Source of the DNA: Geminicoccaceae bacterium
GTDB lineage: Bacteria > Pseudomonadota > Alphaproteobacteria > Geminicoccales > Geminicoccaceae
NCBI GenBank assembly: GCA_028285265.1
Contig: JANQPX010000008.1
Location: 1 to 64,000, forward strand
Direction of reading: 5' to 3'
DNA length: 64,000 bases
Position numbers and translations under genes: made by a program. The notes under the pieces are model-generated. The model was not told the origin of the DNA and ran no database searches. It worked only from the letters and a program-made list of their open reading frames with translations. Of the stretch, positions 9,167 through 17,689 are shown one piece after another. Every line of letters starts with the position of its first letter. Positions within the stretch are counted from its first letter, which is position 1.

Positions 9167-10426
9167 ATGGGACAAGCTGAGACACCGAAGATCGCGCTGG
9201 TTCTCAAGGGATATCCGCGCCTTTCCGAAACCTTTATCGCCCAGGAGATTTTCGGTCTCGAACAGCGCGGGCTGCCGATCGAAATTGTGTCGCTTCGCCA
9301 CCCCTATGATCCCGCCACGCATCCGATCCACGGGCAAATCAAGGCATCGGTTCGCTATCTGCCCGAGTATCTGTATCAAGAACCGCTTCGCGTGATTCGC
9401 GCGTGGTGGCAGGTCCGTCGATGGCCTGGCTATGCCGCACTTCGGTCGCTTTGGCTCAAGGATCTCCGTCGGGATCTGACCGCGAATCGCATTCGGCGGT
9501 TCGGGCAGGCGCTGGTGCTCGCGGCAGAATTGCCGGTTTCGATTCGCCTTCTCTATGTGCATTATCTCCATACACCGACGTCAGTTGGCCGCTACGCGGC
9601 TCTTCTAGCCGGCCTTCCCTATAGCGTCTCTGCCCACGCTAAGGACATCTGGACGTCACCGGATTGGGAACTGAAAGAGAAGCTCGACGATTGCCGCTGG
9701 CTCACCACGTGCACCAGAGCCAACCAGCAACATCTTGCTGCGCTCAGCCCGACGGCGGATGTCTTCCTGACCTATCATGGGCTCGATGCCGCCCGGTTTC
9801 CTAAGATAGACCGGTCCCTTGGTTCGAATGGCAGCCATCTCGATCAGCCGGTCAACATGGTTGGCGTTGCGCGTCTGGTGGCGAAGAAAGGGTTGGACAC
9901 GCTCTTGGACGCCTTGGCACGCCTTCCGGCTGATCTCCACTGGCGCTATGTCCATATCGGCAAGGGAACGCTATCAGATCAGCTCAAAGAGAGAGCGAAC
10001 GAACTTGGTCTGGCTGACCGGATCGAGTGGCGCGGTGCCCAACCCCATGACAAGGTTCTTGCTGCCTATCGAGACGCTGATCTTTTTGTCATGGCGAGCC
10101 GCATCGCCGACGATGGCGATCGAGACGGTCTGCCCAATGTTCTGATGGAGGCAGGGTCCCAAGAGCTGCCTGTGATCTCGACGAAGGTCTCCGCCGTGCC
10201 CGAGCTGATTGCCCAAGGTGAGAACGGCCTTCTCGTCTCGCCGGACGACGCGAACGAGCTCGCTTCGGCGATCGAACAGCTCGCGCGTGATCCTGAACGG
10301 CGTCGGACCATGGGGCTCAACGCGAGACGTGTCGTTCTCGAGCGCTTTTCGATGGAACCCGGCCTGGATCAATTGGCGACACGTCTCCGGGGCGAGATCG
10401 ACGCCGCATCAAAACAAGCTGCGTAA
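9167..10426 (+). CDS. family 4 glycosyltransferase
   Basis: This 419-residue GT-B enzyme has an N-terminal acceptor domain with VLKGYPRLSETFIAQEI (about residues 12-28), a hallmark of colanic-acid/exopolysaccharide type GT4 enzymes. The C-terminal donor domain shows GVARLVAKKGLDTLLDAL and DGLPNVLMEAGSQELPVIST, where the E-x7-E retaining motif is nearly kept. GAGGCGAGG lies just before ATG 9167. It pairs with the MurG-like transferase upstream. It most likely adds a sugar to a surface polysaccharide or lipid, with the donor unknown. Confidence 0.85.
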   Translation: MGQAETPKIALVLKGYPRLSETFIAQEIFGLEQRGLPIEIVSLRHPYDPATHPIHGQIKASVRYLPEYLYQEPLRVIRAWWQVRRWPGYAALRSLWLKDLRRDLTANRIRRFGQALVLAAELPVSIRLLYVHYLHTPTSVGRYAALLAGLPYSVSAHAKDIWTSPDWELKEKLDDCRWLTTCTRANQQHLAALSPTADVFLTYHGLDAARFPKIDRSLGSNGSHLDQPVNMVGVARLVAKKGLDTLLDALARLPADLHWRYVHIGKGTLSDQLKERANELGLADRIEWRGAQPHDKVLAAYRDADLFVMASRIADDGDRDGLPNVLMEAGSQELPVISTKVSAVPELIAQGENGLLVSPDDANELASAIEQLARDPERRRTMGLNARRVVLERFSMEPGLDQLATRLRGEIDAASKQAA

Positions 10427-10468
10427 ATCCGACGTTCACATTGTCCGACGCTGGGGCGTGGCTTCAGC

Positions 10469-10936
10469 TTAGATGGATTGATCGCCAAGAGGCCGAAGGA
10501 TGCAGGCGCTGATCCGCCAACTGCCATCGACTTGCTGTTCCATCATGTAGTAGGCGCTGAAGACATCATTGTCTGGACCAACCACCACCAGCCGCTGTGT
10601 CGGCTTGCCGCGAATGTCCAGAAGATCAGAAAACTCAACTTGTCGAGGGCGATAGACCGGTAGGTAGCCACGCTTGACCATGGCGACAAAGCGCGATGAG
10701 TCGCCAAACCGGTTTTGGATCATCGGCGCGGCAAAGCTGAAGGCCAGATCTGCATCGTCTGCTTTGAAGGCGGCGATTTGGCTCTCAATGGTTTGGCGGA
10801 TCGCCACTCGGTCTTCATTGCTCAACTGGTCGACGACATCCGCAATGGCGACGGGAGCAACAGCGACAGACGTGGTCAACGCGATGGCCAAAAAGATGTT
10901 TAATTGTCCCAACCAAGTCGCCATCCAAGTACGCAT
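10469..10936 (-). CDS. DUF4864 secreted or membrane-anchored protein
   Basis: The 155-residue product has an N-terminal signal sequence (LNIFLAIALTTSVAVAPVAIA) followed by a compact NTF2-like region. IRQTIESQIAAFKADDADLAF and FSFAAPMIQNRFGDSSRF match the DUF4864 family pattern, and the end WRISACILRP is also typical. ATG 10936 is preceded by TGAGGA at good spacing; a TTG five codons upstream is less likely. The function of DUF4864 is unknown. It stands alone, convergent with the glycosyltransferase pair. Confidence 0.75.
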   Translation of the reverse strand: MRTWMATWLGQLNIFLAIALTTSVAVAPVAIADVVDQLSNEDRVAIRQTIESQIAAFKADDADLAFSFAAPMIQNRFGDSSRFVAMVKRGYLPVYRPRQVEFSDLLDIRGKPTQRLVVVGPDNDVFSAYYMMEQQVDGSWRISACILRPLGDQSI

Positions 10937-11172
10937 GACTGATGTCCTCAACTAGGGAACCATAACAGTTGACCTAGAACGGGAATGAAATGAAGCAATG
11001 TTTTTCATCCGATCAGCCTTGCAATACCTGGATTTTCGTCCAATCAGAAAATCATGAACACGCAATTTCTTCAGTTTTATAAGAAAATTTTTTGCTTATT
11101 TAAGAATTTGTTAACGGAAAAAAGCAATGATGGCGCCATGACCGATAAAACACTCGTAAAAAGGAGCCGATC

Positions 11173-11349
11173 ATGAGTTCACTCGAGTCGTTTCTCCGTG
11201 ATGAGCAAGGCGCCACCGCTGTTGAATATGGCTTGATTGCCGCGCTCGTCTCTGTGGCGATCATCACGATCCTGGGCACACTCGGCAACAATCTGGTTGC
11301 CACCTTTCAAAGCGTTGCTGACGGCCTATCGACAAACTCAGGCGGCTAA
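11173..11349 (+). CDS. Flp/Fap-type pilin subunit
   Basis: This 58-residue prepilin has a short leader, then DEQGATAVEYGLIAALVSVA, the classic Flp pilin start with Glu five residues after the expected cleavage site, followed by one long hydrophobic helix. AGGAG lies seven bases before the ATG. No other tad/cpa assembly genes (CpaA peptidase, CpaB, CpaF ATPase) are in the window, so this is an orphan pilin that must use machinery encoded elsewhere. The 230 bases upstream are AT-rich, consistent with its own promoter. Confidence 0.9.
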   Translation: MSSLESFLRDEQGATAVEYGLIAALVSVAIITILGTLGNNLVATFQSVADGLSTNSGG

Positions 11350-11380
11350 ACCGACATCCATGGTGTATCGAGGTGGGAGC

Positions 11381-11407
11381 GAGGCTGGCCTATCCAGCCT
11401 CATCCTC
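11381..11407 (+). terminator. possible terminator after the Flp pilin gene
   Basis: An eight-base stem GAGGCTGG/CCAGCCTC with a five-base loop (11381-11401) sits 31 bases after the pilin stop. The following T-run is poor. It lies between convergent genes and might serve both. Confidence 0.4.
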
Positions 11408-11409
11408 GT

Positions 11410-12018
11410 TTACCCCATGCCACGTTGCTGCAAAGCCTGTTGCAACTGCTCGGCGCTTTCAAATTGGATCGCATCGAATCCGAGGCTCGCTGCAGCCTCA
11501 ATATTCCGCGCACTGTCGTCGATGAACATGCAACGCTCCGCAGGGTGGTTGATGCGCTCGAGCATGAGTTCGAAGATCGCGGCATCGGGTTTCACCAAGC
11601 GTTCCTCGCCAGAGACGAGAATGGTACGAAAGCGTTCCAGAAAACCGTAGCGCTCGAGCGCGACTGGAAATGTTTCGGCTGACCAATTGGTGAGCGCATG
11701 TAATTCATAGCCCTCACGATCAAGCCGCTCCAGGATGGCCACGCTTCCCGCAATCGGACCCTTCAGCATCTCGTCCCAACGATCACGATAGGCAGCGATC
11801 AGGTCGCCATACTCGGGATGGGCCGCTGTCAGCAGATCGACCGCTTCACGCCAGCTTCGCCCGCGGTCTTGCTCAACATTCCAAGCCGGCGAACAGATGT
11901 CGCGAAGGAACGTCTCCATGGCGGCTTCATCGTCAAACAGCTTTCGATAGAGATGGCGAGGGTTCCAGTCGATCAGGACGGCGCCGAGATCGAAAATGAC
12001 GATGGGTTTGTCGGCCAT
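11410..12018 (-). CDS. HAD-superfamily hydrolase (subclass IA)
   Basis: This 202-residue protein opens with VIFDLGAVLIDWNPRHLY: motif I with the nucleophilic Asp, in the DLG-VL form common in YihX-like phosphatases. Motif II is HALTNWSAETF, motif III is the Lys in ERLVKPDAAIFELML, and motif IV is CMFIDDSARNIEAA with two Asp residues. All catalytic motifs are intact, so it is probably an active sugar-phosphate or small-molecule phosphatase. The substrate is not evident. It is convergent with the pilin gene and divergent from the aminotransferase. Confidence 0.85.
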   Translation of the reverse strand: MADKPIVIFDLGAVLIDWNPRHLYRKLFDDEAAMETFLRDICSPAWNVEQDRGRSWREAVDLLTAAHPEYGDLIAAYRDRWDEMLKGPIAGSVAILERLDREGYELHALTNWSAETFPVALERYGFLERFRTILVSGEERLVKPDAAIFELMLERINHPAERCMFIDDSARNIEAAASLGFDAIQFESAEQLQQALQQRGMG

Positions 12019-12197
12019 GGAGGTCTCTTTGCTGGTTGTCGTTGTCGAAATTGAGCGGTGCGCTTCGGCAGGAGCGTGACAAGATTCAAGGGTGACCGGA
12101 ACGACCGTCGATGATAGATGACATCGGCCAATCTCGTTCTCCAGTCCAGCCCTGAAACCGGGCTCTTTTGGGCTGCTCTGACGGAGTCCTTGTGGCC

Positions 12198-13343
12198 ATG
12201 ATCCCTTGCCAGCGCCATCATTTCGACATTCCAGACGACGTTGCCTATCTCAACTGTGCTTATATGTCACCGTCATTAAAAGCGGTGACCGAAGCCGGGA
12301 TTGCAGGCGCACGGCGGAAAGCAACGCCTTGGATCGTCAGGCCTGACGATTTTTTCACGGAAAGCGAGCAGGCACGCTCGCTCTTTGCACGGCTCGTTCA
12401 GGCACCTGCCGATGACATCGCCATCGTGCCGGCTGCCAGTTATGGTCTCGCTGTGGCTGCGCGCAATCTTCCGATCCGTCGCGGCGACTCGATCCTGATC
12501 CTAGCCGAGCAGTTTCCGTCGAATGTGTATACTTGGCGCGCGTTAGCCGATGCCCATGATGCTGAGGTGATCACGGTGGCGCGGCCGGCGGACGGAGACT
12601 GGACGGGCGCCATTCTCCGTCAGTTGGATCAACGGGTCGCGATTACAGCGCTACCTCATTGCCACTGGACCGATGGCGGCATTATCGATCTCGAGGCTGT
12701 TGGCGAGCGCTGCCGCTCTGTCAAAAGCGCCCTGGTGCTGGACATTACCCAATCGATTGGCGCACTACCATTTGACGTCGCTAGCATTCGTCCCGATGTG
12801 ATGGTCGCAGGCGGCTATAAGTGGATGATGGGTCCTTATAGTCTTGGCTATCTCTATGTTGCACCGAAGCATCAACAAGGGCAGCCGCTTGAGCAGAATT
12901 GGATCGCCCGCGAGGGCTCCGAAAACTTTGCAAGGCTGATCGATTATCAAGATGGCTACCAGCCGGGTGCCCGACGCTTCGATGTTGGAGAGCGTTCCAA
13001 CTTTGCGCTCATGCCCGCCAGCGTAGCGGCCCTGACGCAATTGCTGGAATGGACCGTTCCGGCAATCGCTCAAACCCTGGCTGCAAAGACCGAAGAGATT
13101 GCGGATCGTGCTCGTGCCATCGGTCTTGCTCCCATGGCGGCGCGTTGCCGTGCCGGCCACTTTCTCGGCGTGCGCTTTCCCGATGGCGTGCCGCCCGGTC
13201 TGCCCGAGCGTCTTGCCGACAATAAGGTCTATGTCAGTCTTCGTGGTGACTCGTTGCGCGTGACGCCCCATCTCTACAATAACGATGCAGACGTCGATCG
13301 GCTGTTCTCGGTTCTCGAGCCCATGGTCAAGCCTCGCTCCTAA
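12198..13343 (+). CDS. class V PLP-dependent aminotransferase (cysteine desulfurase-like fold)
   Basis: The protein starts MIPCQRHHFDIPDDVAYLNC, typical of the class V start where the substrate enters next to a Y-NxA motif. The PLP lysine is Lys208 in GGYKWMMGPY. The upstream Asp/Gln region reads VLDITQSIGALPFDV. GGAG eleven bases before ATG 12198 supports this start over one ten codons upstream. The 381-residue length is normal. It stands alone, with no isc, suf or kynurenine genes nearby, so it is more likely a general aminotransferase-like lyase than an Fe-S assembly enzyme. Confidence 0.8.
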   Translation: MIPCQRHHFDIPDDVAYLNCAYMSPSLKAVTEAGIAGARRKATPWIVRPDDFFTESEQARSLFARLVQAPADDIAIVPAASYGLAVAARNLPIRRGDSILILAEQFPSNVYTWRALADAHDAEVITVARPADGDWTGAILRQLDQRVAITALPHCHWTDGGIIDLEAVGERCRSVKSALVLDITQSIGALPFDVASIRPDVMVAGGYKWMMGPYSLGYLYVAPKHQQGQPLEQNWIAREGSENFARLIDYQDGYQPGARRFDVGERSNFALMPASVAALTQLLEWTVPAIAQTLAAKTEEIADRARAIGLAPMAARCRAGHFLGVRFPDGVPPGLPERLADNKVYVSLRGDSLRVTPHLYNNDADVDRLFSVLEPMVKPRS

Positions 13344-13733
13344 GTGGATGCGAGCCACCAGAACATCCCGCCAACGATCAAGAGAGATTGAGCCGGGATA
13401 GGACTGGCCTGACGGAAGGCCAGCCCATGGCTTTTCCGATTGAGGGACCCTAAGCAATCCAGGCTAGTCCAGATCGGCATGGATTTTCGGTTGCGTCAAT
13501 AGTTCGCATCTGCGGGCGTCTGTCTTCCGGCAAATTCACTTTTTTGGCGAGAGCAAGGGGAAATTTCTACCCTTGGTAAGTAAAAATTAATCATTGTGGG
13601 TAAGGTTGACGAGAAGTTGGCGCGAAACAAGCGCTAGCGATGTCCAACGTCTGTCGTTAAGGTTTCCAACCGATAATTTCTACCAAGGAAATTGTGGAGA
13701 TCGCTGATCGCCACATTCTGCAGGGAGAGCTCC
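13344..13733. other. 390-base gap before the antiporter operon
   Basis: No coding frame looks real here. The left third holds a hairpin (13404-13423). The right half is AT-rich, for example GTAAAAATTAATCATTG near 13580, and is the likely promoter region of the Mrp-like operon. No specific -35/-10 pair stands out. Confidence 0.5.
13404..13435 (+). terminator. possible terminator after the aminotransferase gene
   Basis: The stem CTGGCCT/AGGCCAG with a six-base loop (13404-13423) is followed eight bases later by CTTTT. It lies 60 bases after the aminotransferase stop. The gap to the T-run makes it a moderate candidate only. Confidence 0.4.
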
Positions 13734-14210
13734 TTGTTTCAAATCATCAGTTTGGCAGTCGTGCTTTCCTTGCTCTGGCTTTTATTGTCAGGGCACTACA
13801 ATCCACTGCTGCTGAGCCTTGGCCTGGTATCGGTGATTTTGACGCTGGTCGTGAGCGTGCGCATGAAGGTCGCGGATCGCGAAGGACATCCGGTTCATTT
13901 GGCCCTGCGCGGGCTGCTTTATTGGCCGTGGCTGATCAAAGAAATTGTGGTGGCTAATATCGATGTGGCCAAGGCCATTCTCGGGCTGACCGATGATATC
14001 CGGCCAAGCCTCTTTGTCGTTGAGGCGTCACAGCGGACGGATCTCGGACGGACGATTTATGCAAATTCGATCACGTTGACGCCCGGCACGGTCACTCTCG
14101 GCATGGACGGCGATCAATTGACCATTCACGCGCTGACGGCGGGCGCAAAAAAAGGGCTCGCTACCGGCGACATGGATCGAAAGGTCACAGCGCTCGAGGG
14201 GGAAGGGTAA
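13734..14210 (+). CDS. mrpE: Mrp-type cation/proton antiporter subunit E
   Basis: This small membrane protein (158 residues) has two to three N-terminal helices (LAVVLSLLWLLLSGHYNPLL) and a soluble tail with NSITLTPGTVTLGMDGDQLT, the strong MrpE/MnhE signature. I place the start at TTG 13734 because AGGGAG lies eight bases upstream. A TTG at 13692 would add 14 polar residues not usual in the family. Its stop overlaps the next start by one base. It is the first gene of the cluster and corresponds to MbhA in archaeal Mbh complexes. Confidence 0.9.
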   Translation: MFQIISLAVVLSLLWLLLSGHYNPLLLSLGLVSVILTLVVSVRMKVADREGHPVHLALRGLLYWPWLIKEIVVANIDVAKAILGLTDDIRPSLFVVEASQRTDLGRTIYANSITLTPGTVTLGMDGDQLTIHALTAGAKKGLATGDMDRKVTALEGEG

Positions 14211-14497
14211 TGTTCGGCGCAGCCTCGCTCGGGGTCGTGGTGATTATGGGGATGGCACTCGCTCGAGCGCTTCTGGGCCCCTCAGTTTTTGATCGCATTC
14301 TTGCGGTTAATCTATTCGGCACGCTGACAGTCGTTTTGATCGCGTTACTTGGTTTTGTCATCGATCGACCCGAATTTCTCGACATCTCGCTGGTCTACGC
14401 CTTGATCAATTTTATCGGCACGATTGCCGTCACCAAGTACTGCGTCTTCACCGACTTTAATGCGCCGTTAGAAGAGCAAGATTGGGACGATATTTGA
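14210..14497 (+). CDS. mrpF: Mrp-type antiporter subunit F
   Basis: This 95-residue, three-helix membrane protein shows RALLGPSVFDRILAVNLFGT, the conserved GP---DRI-A-N block of MrpF/MnhF. It is also called MbhB in hydrogenase-type complexes. Start and stop overlap the neighbours (TAATG and TGATG), consistent with tightly coupled translation in the antiporter operon. Confidence 0.92.
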   Translation: MFGAASLGVVVIMGMALARALLGPSVFDRILAVNLFGTLTVVLIALLGFVIDRPEFLDISLVYALINFIGTIAVTKYCVFTDFNAPLEEQDWDDI

Positions 14498-14823
14498 TGT
14501 CGATCTTGGCCGACATTCTCACCTTTCTTTGCTTGGCGGTCGGCATCGGCAGCATGCTGATCGGGAGCTATGGGCTCCTCAAGCTTCCGGATCTCTTTGC
14601 GCGTATGCATGCCGTTGGCATGATTGATACGCTCGGCCTTGGACTGATTATCGTTGGGCTGATGATTCAAGCGGGCTTCAGTCTGATCAGCTTCAAGCTG
14701 TTCTTGATCATCGTCTTTGTTCTTTATACCGGGCCTGCCGTAACGCATGCTTTGGCTCAAGCGGCGCTGAGTGCTGGTCTCAAGCCGGACGTGCGTGACG
14801 ATGATGGGGAGGACGCACGATGA
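14497..14823 (+). CDS. mrpG: Mrp-type antiporter subunit G
   Basis: This 108-residue protein has three predicted helices. The block GSYGLLKLPDLFARMHAVG is the diagnostic MrpG/MnhG motif (G--GL-R-PD-F-R-HA). ATG 14497 overlaps the mrpF stop, and its own stop overlaps the next ATG (ATGA). It is a structural subunit of the membrane antiporter, equivalent to MbhC. Confidence 0.92.
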   Translation: MSILADILTFLCLAVGIGSMLIGSYGLLKLPDLFARMHAVGMIDTLGLGLIIVGLMIQAGFSLISFKLFLIIVFVLYTGPAVTHALAQAALSAGLKPDVRDDDGEDAR

Positions 14824-15392
14824 TTGACATCATCGATATGGCGCTCCTTTTGATCATGGTCGTGACCGCGCTTGGCTTTGTCTTCATCCGCAATCTTTTT
14901 GCGATCGTGATGCTGTCCGGCATTTTCAGCCTGACGGCGGCGATCCTTTACGTTGTGATGGATGCGGTCGATGTTGCGTTCACCGAAGCGGCGGTCGGCG
15001 CCGGTATCGCGACCGTGTTGGGCATTGTCGCGCTTTCGTTGACCGGCCAACAGGAAGAAGCGCCAAGCCAGCGAAGTCACATCGGGCCTTTTTTGTTGGT
15101 GATGCTCACGGGCGCCATCCTGATCAATGCCACGTTTGACATGCCCCGTTACGGTGATCCCGATGCTCCCATCCACCGTCATGTCGCGCCGCGCTACATC
15201 GAAGAGTCCGGTAAGGAAATTGGCATTCCCAATATCGTGACCTCGGTTCTGGCCAGTTATCGCGGCTACGACACGTTGGGTGAAGTGACGGTGATCTTTA
15301 CGGCTGCCTGTGGGGTCCTTGCTCTTCTCGGGCGGCGTCGAAAGCTCGTTCCGAAATCTTCCCCCAAGTCTGATCGGGAACCGGGCCGATGA
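14820..15392 (+). CDS. Antiporter subunit: DUF4040 (MbhD-like) plus MbhE-like fusion
   Basis: This 190-residue membrane protein corresponds to the C-terminal part of full-length MrpA, here free-standing. Residues 1-75 are MbhD/DUF4040-like: IRNLFAIVMLSGIFSLTAAI and then DVAFTEAAVGAGIATV, with the conserved acidic EA. Residues 90-180 are MbhE-like: PNIVTSVLASYRGYDTLGEV. In canonical Mrp operons both modules are fused to the NuoL-like part of MrpA. Here they sit between mrpG and mrpB, the same order as mbhD-mbhE in Mbh clusters. Confidence 0.88.
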   Translation: MIDIIDMALLLIMVVTALGFVFIRNLFAIVMLSGIFSLTAAILYVVMDAVDVAFTEAAVGAGIATVLGIVALSLTGQQEEAPSQRSHIGPFLLVMLTGAILINATFDMPRYGDPDAPIHRHVAPRYIEESGKEIGIPNIVTSVLASYRGYDTLGEVTVIFTAACGVLALLGRRRKLVPKSSPKSDREPGR

Positions 15393-15820
15393 TTGGCAAA
15401 TCTATCCTCAGGGTCACGACCAAACTCTTGATCCCGTCCATCATGCTGTTTGGTCTCTATGTTCAGTTCCATGGTGACTACGGGCCCGGTGGCGGCTTCC
15501 AGGCCGGCGTTATCTTTGCGTCTGCGATCATTGTCTATGCGTTGCTGTTCGGGACCCATCATGCCAGGCGCGCCGTCTCGCCTGGCGTCGTGAGGCTCGC
15601 CTTGGCTGCTGGGGTTCTTCTCTACGCCGGGGTCGGTGTTGCGGGCATGCTGCTCGGCGGCAACTATCTCGACTACAATGTCCTCGCCCATGATCCCAAG
15701 CATGGCCAGCATATTGGCATTCTGGTGATCGAATTTGGTGTTGGTCTTACCGTGGCGGCCGCCATGATCACGATCTTCCTAACCTTTGCGGGCCACGATC
15801 GCCCGCTTGAGGAGGACTGA
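15389..15820 (+). CDS. mrpB: Mrp-type antiporter subunit B
   Basis: This 143-residue protein has four predicted helices. The N-terminal block LYVQFHGDYGPGGGFQAGVI is the MrpB/MnhB signature with the H-----GGGF-AG motif. The C-terminal helix EFGVGLTVAAAMITIFLTF also fits. The start overlaps the previous stop (ATGA). It corresponds to MbhF. Confidence 0.93.
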   Translation: MIGKSILRVTTKLLIPSIMLFGLYVQFHGDYGPGGGFQAGVIFASAIIVYALLFGTHHARRAVSPGVVRLALAAGVLLYAGVGVAGMLLGGNYLDYNVLAHDPKHGQHIGILVIEFGVGLTVAAAMITIFLTFAGHDRPLEED

Positions 15821-15824
15821 TCGC

Positions 15825-16181
15825 ATGGAGTTCCCCGGCATCTTCAATTATTGGATTTCGATCATCCTGATGATGGTCGGCTTCTATGTCGTCATCGCCC
15901 AGGGCAACTTGGTCAAGAAGATCTTTGGCCTCAACATCTTCCAGGTCTCGGTTTTTCTCTTCTACATCTCCATGAGCAAGGTGGATGGCGGAGCGGCGCC
16001 GATTCTCGATGATCGATATCAAGTCTACTCCAATCCATTGCCCCATGTTCTCATTCTGACAGCTATTGTTGTCGGCGTCGCCACGATGTCGCTTGGTTTG
16101 GCGTTGGTCGTGCGTATCCGTGACGCCTATGGCACCATCGAAGAGGAAGAGATCGAACGGCAAGAGGCAGAAATGTCGTGA
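15825..16181 (+). CDS. mrpC: Mrp-type antiporter subunit C (NuoK-like)
   Basis: This 118-residue protein has three helices and is NuoK-related. It shows GFYVVIAQGNLVKKIFGLNI and then VSVFLFYISMSKV, as in MrpC/MnhC, and the loop NPLPHVLILTAIVVGVA, in which NPLP-ALVLTAIVI is the family hallmark. ATG 15825 has GAGGAG at good distance; this start is preferred over one in-frame codon at 15786 inside mrpB. Confidence 0.93.
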   Translation: MEFPGIFNYWISIILMMVGFYVVIAQGNLVKKIFGLNIFQVSVFLFYISMSKVDGGAAPILDDRYQVYSNPLPHVLILTAIVVGVATMSLGLALVVRIRDAYGTIEEEEIERQEAEMS

Positions 16182-17689
16182 TCTCTACCCAACTTCCCAT
16201 CCTTCAAATCATTGTTCCGCTGATCGCCGCACCGATTTGCCTGCTGCTCAGGCATGCGGCGGCGGCGTGGTTGTTTTCAACAGTCACAACCGCGATTACC
16301 TTCATCATTTCGTTGGCCCTTCTCCTCCAGGTCCTGGAACAGGGCACGATCTCCTATGCTCTCGGGAGTTGGGCACCGCCCTGGGGTATCGAGTATGTCG
16401 TCGATCATCTCAGTGCCTTTATCCTAGTGATTGTTGCCGGCATTGGCGCGTTGGTCATGCCGTTTGCACGGCAAAGCGTCGAACAGGAAGTGGCAGAGGA
16501 AAGGATCTACCTTTTCTATGTCATGTATCTTCTTTGTCTTGCCGGCCTGCTCGGCATCGCGATTACCGGCGATGCCTTCAACCTCTTCGTTTTTCTCGAG
16601 ATTTCGTCACTTTCATCCTACGTCCTCATCAGTTTCGGTCGTGACAAGAGGGCCCTTACCGGCGCCTTCAATTATCTCATCATGGGCACAATCGGCGCCA
16701 CCTTCTACGTCGTTGGTGTGGGCATGCTGTACATGATGACCGGCACGCTCAATATGGCAGATCTTGCTGAACGCCTGCCGGACGTCATGCATCTCCGTGT
16801 TGTGGAAGCGGCTCTGGCGTTTCTACTCGTCGGGATCAGCTTGAAGTTGGCACTCTTCCCGTTGCACTTCTGGCTTCCCAACGCCTACGCCTTTGCGCCG
16901 ACAACCGTCACAATTTTCCTCGCCGCCACAGCGACCAAGGTCTCGGTCTATGTGATGATCCGCATCCTCTACACGGTCTTTGGCGGCGACGCGCTTTTTG
17001 AGACCTTCGCGATCGATGAAGCGCTCATCGCCCTTGGCATGTTGTCGATGATTGCTGCGGCGGTCATTGCGATCTTTCAAGACAACATCAAGCGCATGCT
17101 CGCCTACTCAAGTCTTTCGCAAATCGGCTACATGATTCTCGGTATTGGCCTTGCCAATGTCGCGGGCCTTGCCGGCGGGATCATTCATATCTTCAATCAT
17201 GCGATTGCCAAGGCGGTCTTGTTTATGGCCGTCGGCTGCGTCATCGCAAGGGTCGGCGCCATATCCATCTCAGACTTGGCCGGTCTCGGGCGGCAGATGC
17301 CGATCACGATGGGTGCGATGATGGTGGGTGTTCTGAGCCTCATCGGCATCCCGACAACGGTCGGCTTTGTCACGAAATGGTATCTGATCGAAGGCTCATT
17401 CGAAAATGGCAACTGGATGGCGGTCATCGCGATCTTACTGAGCGGCCTGCTCGCCATCATTTATAGTTGGCGGATTGTCGAGGCGGCGTATTTTCAAGAT
17501 GCACCGAGTGGGCGCCAAGAGGTGGCCGAGGCTCCCATGGCCATGCAGGTGCCCATGCTCCTTCTGGCGACGGCCTGCATCATTTTTGGCATCAGTGCGA
17601 CCTGGACAATGGACATTGTGCTCTTGGCTGCCGAAGACCTCGTCGGCACCGTGCCGTCGTCAACCATTGAGACGTCGGGGATACGATAA
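16178..17689 (+). CDS. mrpD: Mrp-type antiporter subunit D (NuoN/NuoM-like), first paralogue
   Basis: This 503-residue, roughly 14-TM subunit belongs to the proton-conducting NuoL/M/N family. Key charged residues are present: the Glu in FNLFVFLEISSLSSY on TM5, the Lys in ISLKLALFPLHFWLPNAY, and the Lys in ATATKVSVYVMIRI. It starts with GTG 16178, overlapping the mrpC stop, and ends one base into the next gene. It corresponds to MbhH. This is the paralogue that best matches ordinary MrpD. Confidence 0.9.
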   Translation: MISTQLPILQIIVPLIAAPICLLLRHAAAAWLFSTVTTAITFIISLALLLQVLEQGTISYALGSWAPPWGIEYVVDHLSAFILVIVAGIGALVMPFARQSVEQEVAEERIYLFYVMYLLCLAGLLGIAITGDAFNLFVFLEISSLSSYVLISFGRDKRALTGAFNYLIMGTIGATFYVVGVGMLYMMTGTLNMADLAERLPDVMHLRVVEAALAFLLVGISLKLALFPLHFWLPNAYAFAPTTVTIFLAATATKVSVYVMIRILYTVFGGDALFETFAIDEALIALGMLSMIAAAVIAIFQDNIKRMLAYSSLSQIGYMILGIGLANVAGLAGGIIHIFNHAIAKAVLFMAVGCVIARVGAISISDLAGLGRQMPITMGAMMVGVLSLIGIPTTVGFVTKWYLIEGSFENGNWMAVIAILLSGLLAIIYSWRIVEAAYFQDAPSGRQEVAEAPMAMQVPMLLLATACIIFGISATWTMDIVLLAAEDLVGTVPSSTIETSGIR

